A DNA stretch of 64,000 nt from JAWVFN01 sp963696625. GTDB lineage: Bacteria; Actinomycetota; Thermoleophilia; Solirubrobacterales; 70-9. The notes under the pieces were generated by a model. It was given only the letters and a program-made list of their open reading frames with translations, had not been told where the DNA came from and did no database searches. Each line of letters starts with the position of its first letter. Positions within the stretch are counted from its first letter, which is position 1. The DNA is taken from positions 1 to 64,000 of the forward strand of contig CAVOKZ010000034.1 in the NCBI GenBank assembly GCA_963696625.1, given 5' to 3'. A program made the translations under genes and the position numbers. Below are positions 61,089 to 64,000 of this stretch, one piece after another.

Positions 61089-61948
61089 TCCGGCTCGCCG
61101 TCCGCTGCCCGCCGGATCTGGCCGAGGCGGTGCTGGCGGAGCTGCTCGTCCTCGCCCCCGGAGGGGTGGAGGAGGACCAGGGGCAGGGGTATGTCGAGTA
61201 CGCGATCTACGGCGCGCCGGGCGAGGTGCCCGACCTCGGGCCGCTGAAGGCGACCGTTCTCAACAAGACGATGGGCCGGCCGGCCGCCGGCGAGGAGCAG
61301 CCGGCGCTGATCGACGTCTCGAGCAGCGAGGTTCCCGACGACTGGGCCGAGCGCTGGGTCGACTTTCATAAGCCGGTCCTGGTCGGCGACCGGGTCCGCA
61401 TCCGGCCTTCATGGGAGCCAGAGACCGACGACGGGGTGATGGACGTCGTTGTCGACCCGGGCCAGGCCTTCGGCACCGGCGCCCACCCGACCACGCGCCT
61501 CGGGCTCGAGTTCCTGATCGAGCTCGCCGACGAGGGCCGCGCAGAGGGCGCGATCGCCGACTGGGGCACGGGATCGGGCGTGCTCGCGATCGCCGCGGCC
61601 AAGCTCGGCTGGAGCCCGGTCAGCGGCTATGACCACGAAGCGGCGGCGCTCGACGCGGCCAGGGCCAACGCCGAGGTCAACGGGGTCGAGATCGAGTTCG
61701 CGCGCGTCAATCTGCGCCAGGAGGACCCTCCGCCGGCACCCACGGTGATCGCCAACCTGACTTCGCCGATTCTGGTCGAGCTGGCGCCGCGGATTGCGGC
61801 GTCGCCGGGAGCGCCGACCACGCTCCTCTGCTCGGGGATGCTCGCGGTCGAGGTCGATCTGATCGCCGGTGAGATGGCCGAGGCCGGGTTCGCCGAGAAA
61901 GAGCGCCGCACCGGCGGCGACTGGGGTGCCCTGCGGCTCGAGCGTTAG
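61085..61948 (+). CDS. prmA: Ribosomal protein L11 methyltransferase-like protein
   Basis: The 287-residue protein has an N-terminal substrate-recognition domain (1-110), VDPGQAFGTGAHPTTRLGLE (near 122) and an SAM-binding motif I, DWGTGSGVLAIAAAKLG (near 160), followed by acidic strand YDHEAAALDAARANAEVNGV and motif PTVIANLTSPILVEL (the NL/NI-type motif). It methylates L11. GTG start overlaps dnaJ (GTGA). An 80-nt palindromic repeat begins at its stop codon. Confidence 0.88.
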   Translation: MIRLAVRCPPDLAEAVLAELLVLAPGGVEEDQGQGYVEYAIYGAPGEVPDLGPLKATVLNKTMGRPAAGEEQPALIDVSSSEVPDDWAERWVDFHKPVLVGDRVRIRPSWEPETDDGVMDVVVDPGQAFGTGAHPTTRLGLEFLIELADEGRAEGAIADWGTGSGVLAIAAAKLGWSPVSGYDHEAAALDAARANAEVNGVEIEFARVNLRQEDPPPAPTVIANLTSPILVELAPRIAASPGAPTTLLCSGMLAVEVDLIAGEMAEAGFAEKERRTGGDWGALRLER

Positions 61949-62029
61949 CGACATCAGCCCGCCCTATCTCGTCGCGGCGGCTTGCCGCCGCGACTCTATG
62001 ACGTGCGGGCGCTACGGAGCGACCTAATG
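61948..62029 (+). repeat. 80-nt palindromic repeat family, copy after prmA
   Basis: It opens GCGACATCAGCCCGCC at the prmA stop, has GTCGCGGCGG-CTTG-CCGCCGCGAC and closes GCGGGCGCTACGGAGCGACC. The far end supplies the stop codon of the convergent groES-like gene. Confidence 0.8.
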
Positions 62030-62374
62030 AGTGCCGGAGTCGGTCTCGACCGACTCGAGCACGCCGAGGATCTCGATCACGCGGCAGACGAGCAGCCGTT
62101 CCTCGTCGACATCGACCCAGACGCCGGCCGACGCCGGGAAGACGACGTGGTCGCCGGGCTCGATCGGCATCTGCACGCCGGCCTGCTCCCACCAGTCGAG
62201 GCCGGGGCCGACGGCGAGGACTATTCCCTGCTGTGGGGGCGCGTCGTCCATCCCGGCGGGCACGACGAGGCCGGAGTTGCGCATCCGGTCCTGGTCGAGC
62301 TCCTTGACCACGATCTGGTCGAACAGCGGCCGCAGCTGGTGGTGGACGGTCTCCATACCCGAACGAGTGCTCAT
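62024..62374 (-). CDS. GroES-family co-chaperonin
   Basis: The 116-residue protein has the GroES beta-barrel pattern: LRPLFDQIVVKELDQDRMRN, SGLVVPAGMDDAPPQQGIVL, AVGPGLDWWEQAG, PIEPGDHVVFPASAGVWVDV and LLVCRVIEILGV. It is diverged from classical GroES, with an acidic C-terminal extension (ESVETDSGTH), and no groEL follows, so it may be an accessory paralogue. Starts at ATG 62374 or 62356 are possible. It is divergent from murI with 36 bp between starts. Confidence 0.78.
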   Translation of the reverse strand: MSTRSGMETVHHQLRPLFDQIVVKELDQDRMRNSGLVVPAGMDDAPPQQGIVLAVGPGLDWWEQAGVQMPIEPGDHVVFPASAGVWVDVDEERLLVCRVIEILGVLESVETDSGTH

Positions 62375-62410
62375 CCGTCTATTTTCGCGCATCGGGCATC
62401 ATCTCCGCGC

Positions 62411-63238
62411 ATGAGCTCAACCCCCGACAGTAGCCTGCCGATCGGGATGTTCGATTCGGGCGTCGGCGGCCTCACCGTGCTCCACGAGTGCCTGGTCTCG
62501 CTGCCGAGCGAGGACTTCCTCTACCTCGGCGACGACGCCCACTTCCCGTACGGCGCCAAGTCGCCCGAGGAGCTGCGTGAGTGCGTGGCGCGCGACACCC
62601 GGCTCTTGCTCGAGCGCGGCGCGAAGCTGATCGTGATCGCCTGCAACTCGGCTGCGACGGCGGGGCTCGAGACGACGCGCGAGATCGCCGGCGAGGCGGG
62701 CGTTCCCGTCGTCTCCGTGATCGAGCCCGAGGCCGAGATAGCGGCGGCGATCACGCGCTCGGGGCGGGTGGGAGTGCTGGCGACGCCGGCGACGGTCGAA
62801 GGAGGCGGCTACGCGCGCGCCCTCTCGCGCCAGCACCGCGACCTCGAGGTGACCGAGGTCGAGGCGCCGGACCTGGCGGCGATCATCCAGCGCGGCTTCC
62901 CCTTTGACGAAAACGTGGTTGCCACCGTGCGCTCCTACTGCGAGCCGCTCAAGCATGCCGAGGTCGACACGCTCATCCTCGGCTGCACCCACTTCCCCCT
63001 GGTGGCCCCGATGCTGCAGCGCATTCTCGGCCGCGACGTTCGCCTGGTCACCGCGGGCCACGCCGTCGCGGGCGCAGCCCAGCGCTATCTCGAGGCCCAC
63101 GGAACCCTGCGCGGCGGCACGGAGGAGGGCGCCTACCGCTTCCTCTGCACCGGCGACGTCCCCAACTTCCGCGAGCTCGGCACCCGCTTCCTGCAGATGC
63201 CGCTCACCGATATCGAGCACGTCGAGCTCGACGACTGA
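62411..63238 (+). CDS. murI: Glutamate racemase
   Basis: The 275-residue protein has the two catalytic cysteines of the racemase in VIACNSAATAGLE (near residue 77) and LILGCTHFPLVAPML (near 190). The N-terminal IGMFDSGVGGLTVLHECL and FLYLGDDAHFPYGAKSPEEL are also present. It supplies D-glutamate for peptidoglycan. Its stop codon lies in a short hairpin repeat. Confidence 0.93.
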   Translation: MSSTPDSSLPIGMFDSGVGGLTVLHECLVSLPSEDFLYLGDDAHFPYGAKSPEELRECVARDTRLLLERGAKLIVIACNSAATAGLETTREIAGEAGVPVVSVIEPEAEIAAAITRSGRVGVLATPATVEGGGYARALSRQHRDLEVTEVEAPDLAAIIQRGFPFDENVVATVRSYCEPLKHAEVDTLILGCTHFPLVAPMLQRILGRDVRLVTAGHAVAGAAQRYLEAHGTLRGGTEEGAYRFLCTGDVPNFRELGTRFLQMPLTDIEHVELDD

Positions 63239-63289
63239 ATCCCGATCCCCGCACGCCCCGACGACGCAGGTGGACCGGGGTTCAGTTGT
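63237..63289 (+). repeat. Short hairpin resembling the ends of the long hairpin family, murI 3' end
   Basis: GAATCCCGATCC pairs with GGACCGGGGTTC at 10 of 12 positions, around a loop with CGACGACG like the copy at 35943-35980. It lies between murI and yqeY. Confidence 0.55.
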
Positions 63290-63312
63290 CGGGACGAATA
63301 CCCTTTGTGACG

Positions 63313-63744
63313 ATGAGCATCCTCGAACAGGTGCAGTCCGACGTCAAGGACGCAATGAAGGCCGGCGACAAGGAGAGGGTTGGGCGGCTGCGCATGGTCG
63401 CCAACGCGCTTCAGGTCGCGGCCAAGGAGGGCAAGGACGACGAGGTCACCGTGCTGCAGGGCGAGCGCAAACGGCGGCTCGAGGCCGCCGAGGCCCTGCG
63501 CGGGGGCGGTCGAGAGGAAGGCGCCGCGGCCGAGGAGGCCGAGGCCAAGCTGATCGAGACTTACCTCCCCGAGCAACTCTCCGACGAAGACCTGGCCGAG
63601 CTGGTCAGCTCCGCGGTCGAGGAGACCGGCGCCTCAGAGCAGAAGGACATGGGCAACGTGATGAAGGCGCTGATGCCGAAGGTCGGCGGGCGGGCCGACG
63701 GCAAGCGCGTTTCCCGGGCGGTTCGGGAAAAACTTGGCGCGTAG
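63313..63744 (+). CDS. yqeY: GatB/YqeY domain protein
   Basis: The 143-residue helical protein matches YqeY: ILEQVQSDVKDAMKAGDKER, LRMVANALQVAAKEG, EAEAKLIETYLPEQLSDEDL and MGNVMKALMPKVGGRADGKR with VSRAVREKLGA. The domain resembles the tail of the GatB amidotransferase subunit and may bind tRNA; function uncertain. TACCCT lies 8 nt before the ATG. It overlaps the next gene by 11 bases. Confidence 0.85.
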   Translation: MSILEQVQSDVKDAMKAGDKERVGRLRMVANALQVAAKEGKDDEVTVLQGERKRRLEAAEALRGGGREEGAAAEEAEAKLIETYLPEQLSDEDLAELVSSAVEETGASEQKDMGNVMKALMPKVGGRADGKRVSRAVREKLGA

Positions 63745-64000
63745 GCAGCTGACGATCGACAACTCGGTGGCGGCCGAGCTCGCCGGCTCCGAGGACGCCG
63801 TCTTGCGCGCTCTCGAGGGGCATCTCGGCGCCAAGGTCTTCCTCCGCGGCAACGTCCTCACCCTCGACGGCTCGGCCGGGGAGGTCCAAACGGCAGAGAC
63901 CGTGGTCGGCGAGCTCGTCGATCTGATCGAGCAGGGCCACGAGATCGCGCCGGGCACGATCGAGGCCGTGACCGGCGCCCTCGACGCTCACGAGAGCCCG
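63734..64000 (+). CDS. PhoH-like protein, N-terminal part (cut by the window end)
   Basis: From TTG 63734, overlapping yqeY, the 89 visible codons encode LARRQLTIDNSVAAELAGSE, LEGHLGAKVFLRGNVLTLDG and VVGELVDLIEQGHEI. This is the KH-like N-terminal region of PhoH/YbeZ proteins, which continue with a Walker-type ATPase domain beyond the window. The order with dnaJ, prmA and yqeY nearby is common. The ATPase part cannot be checked here. Confidence 0.7.
   Translation, partial: MARRQLTIDNSVAAELAGSEDAVLRALEGHLGAKVFLRGNVLTLDGSAGEVQTAETVVGELVDLIEQGHEIAPGTIEAVTGALDAHESP

Overview
The window is a high-GC stretch, mostly chromosomal backbone, from an actinobacterial-type genome. I infer class Thermoleophilia (Solirubrobacterales-like). 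The basis is a very strong GC bias at third codon positions, F420-type enzymes (a Ddn-fold protein and a luciferase-like monooxygenase), exported proteins with a poly-lysine patch after the signal peptide, and the gene orders tig..clpP..clpX, mreC-mreD-mrdA-rodA-rng-rplU-rpmA, obgE-proB-proA-nadD-rsfS, comEA-comEC-holA-rpsT-murJ and lepA-hrcA-dnaJ-prmA. Genus cannot be fixed from this text. Four coding genes carry apparent single-base frameshifts, three of them in genes normally essential or highly conserved. This suggests a draft, probably long-read or metagenome, assembly.

Layout. 1-1.3 kb is accessory: a 3' half of a tRNA-His (attachment-site-like), direct repeats and a vapBC toxin-antitoxin pair. 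1.3-9 kb holds an exported repeat protein, a DUF2855 protein, a CorA transporter, a CtaG-like membrane protein, a membrane spermidine-synthase-like protein and trigger factor. 9-12.8 kb is an accessory MarR/MFS-UspA module with an MFS remnant. 12.8-17.9 kb has clpP, an M23 peptidase, a membrane protein, a hydrolase, clpX and an RTX-like exported protein. 17.9-18.4 kb is a DUF2283/DUF4258 pair. 18.5-31.7 kb is the valS-folC-ndk-maf and cell-elongation/ribosomal-protein cluster. 31.7-33.4 kb is accessory (AbiEi/DUF559 protein, exported lysine-patch protein). 33.5-39.4 kb is obgE-proBA-nadD-rsfS. 39.5-42.3 kb has a PD-(D/E)XK nuclease reading into tRNA-Ala, an antitoxin remnant, an F420-type oxidoreductase and a CAP-domain protein. 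42.4-51.7 kb is leuS, cupin, acylphosphatase, comEA-comEC, holA, rpsT and murJ. 52-56 kb is accessory (VOC/AraC pair, a REP-type palindrome field, a RelE-type pair, a complete IS481-like element). 56-64 kb is lepA, a MaoC pair, hrcA-dnaJ-prmA, groES-like, murI, yqeY and the start of a phoH-like gene.

The most interesting material lies between and inside the genes. (1) A small palindromic element with a fixed 20-nt core and compensating arms lies in frame inside leuS and comEC, at the head of folC, and upstream of maf. (2) A roughly 160-nt hairpin family has three long copies with a conserved core and covarying stems, plus two possible short relatives. (3) An 80-nt family carries a CTTG-capped hairpin. 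(4) All four single-base insertions that break mreC, leuS and hrcA fall inside the hexamer GAGCTC. (5) Several genes that abut an upstream stop codon have only near-cognate starts (CTG, ATA, ACG, GTC). (6) About ten operon-leading genes have a TANNNT box exactly 6-7 nt before the start codon, which suggests leaderless transcription.
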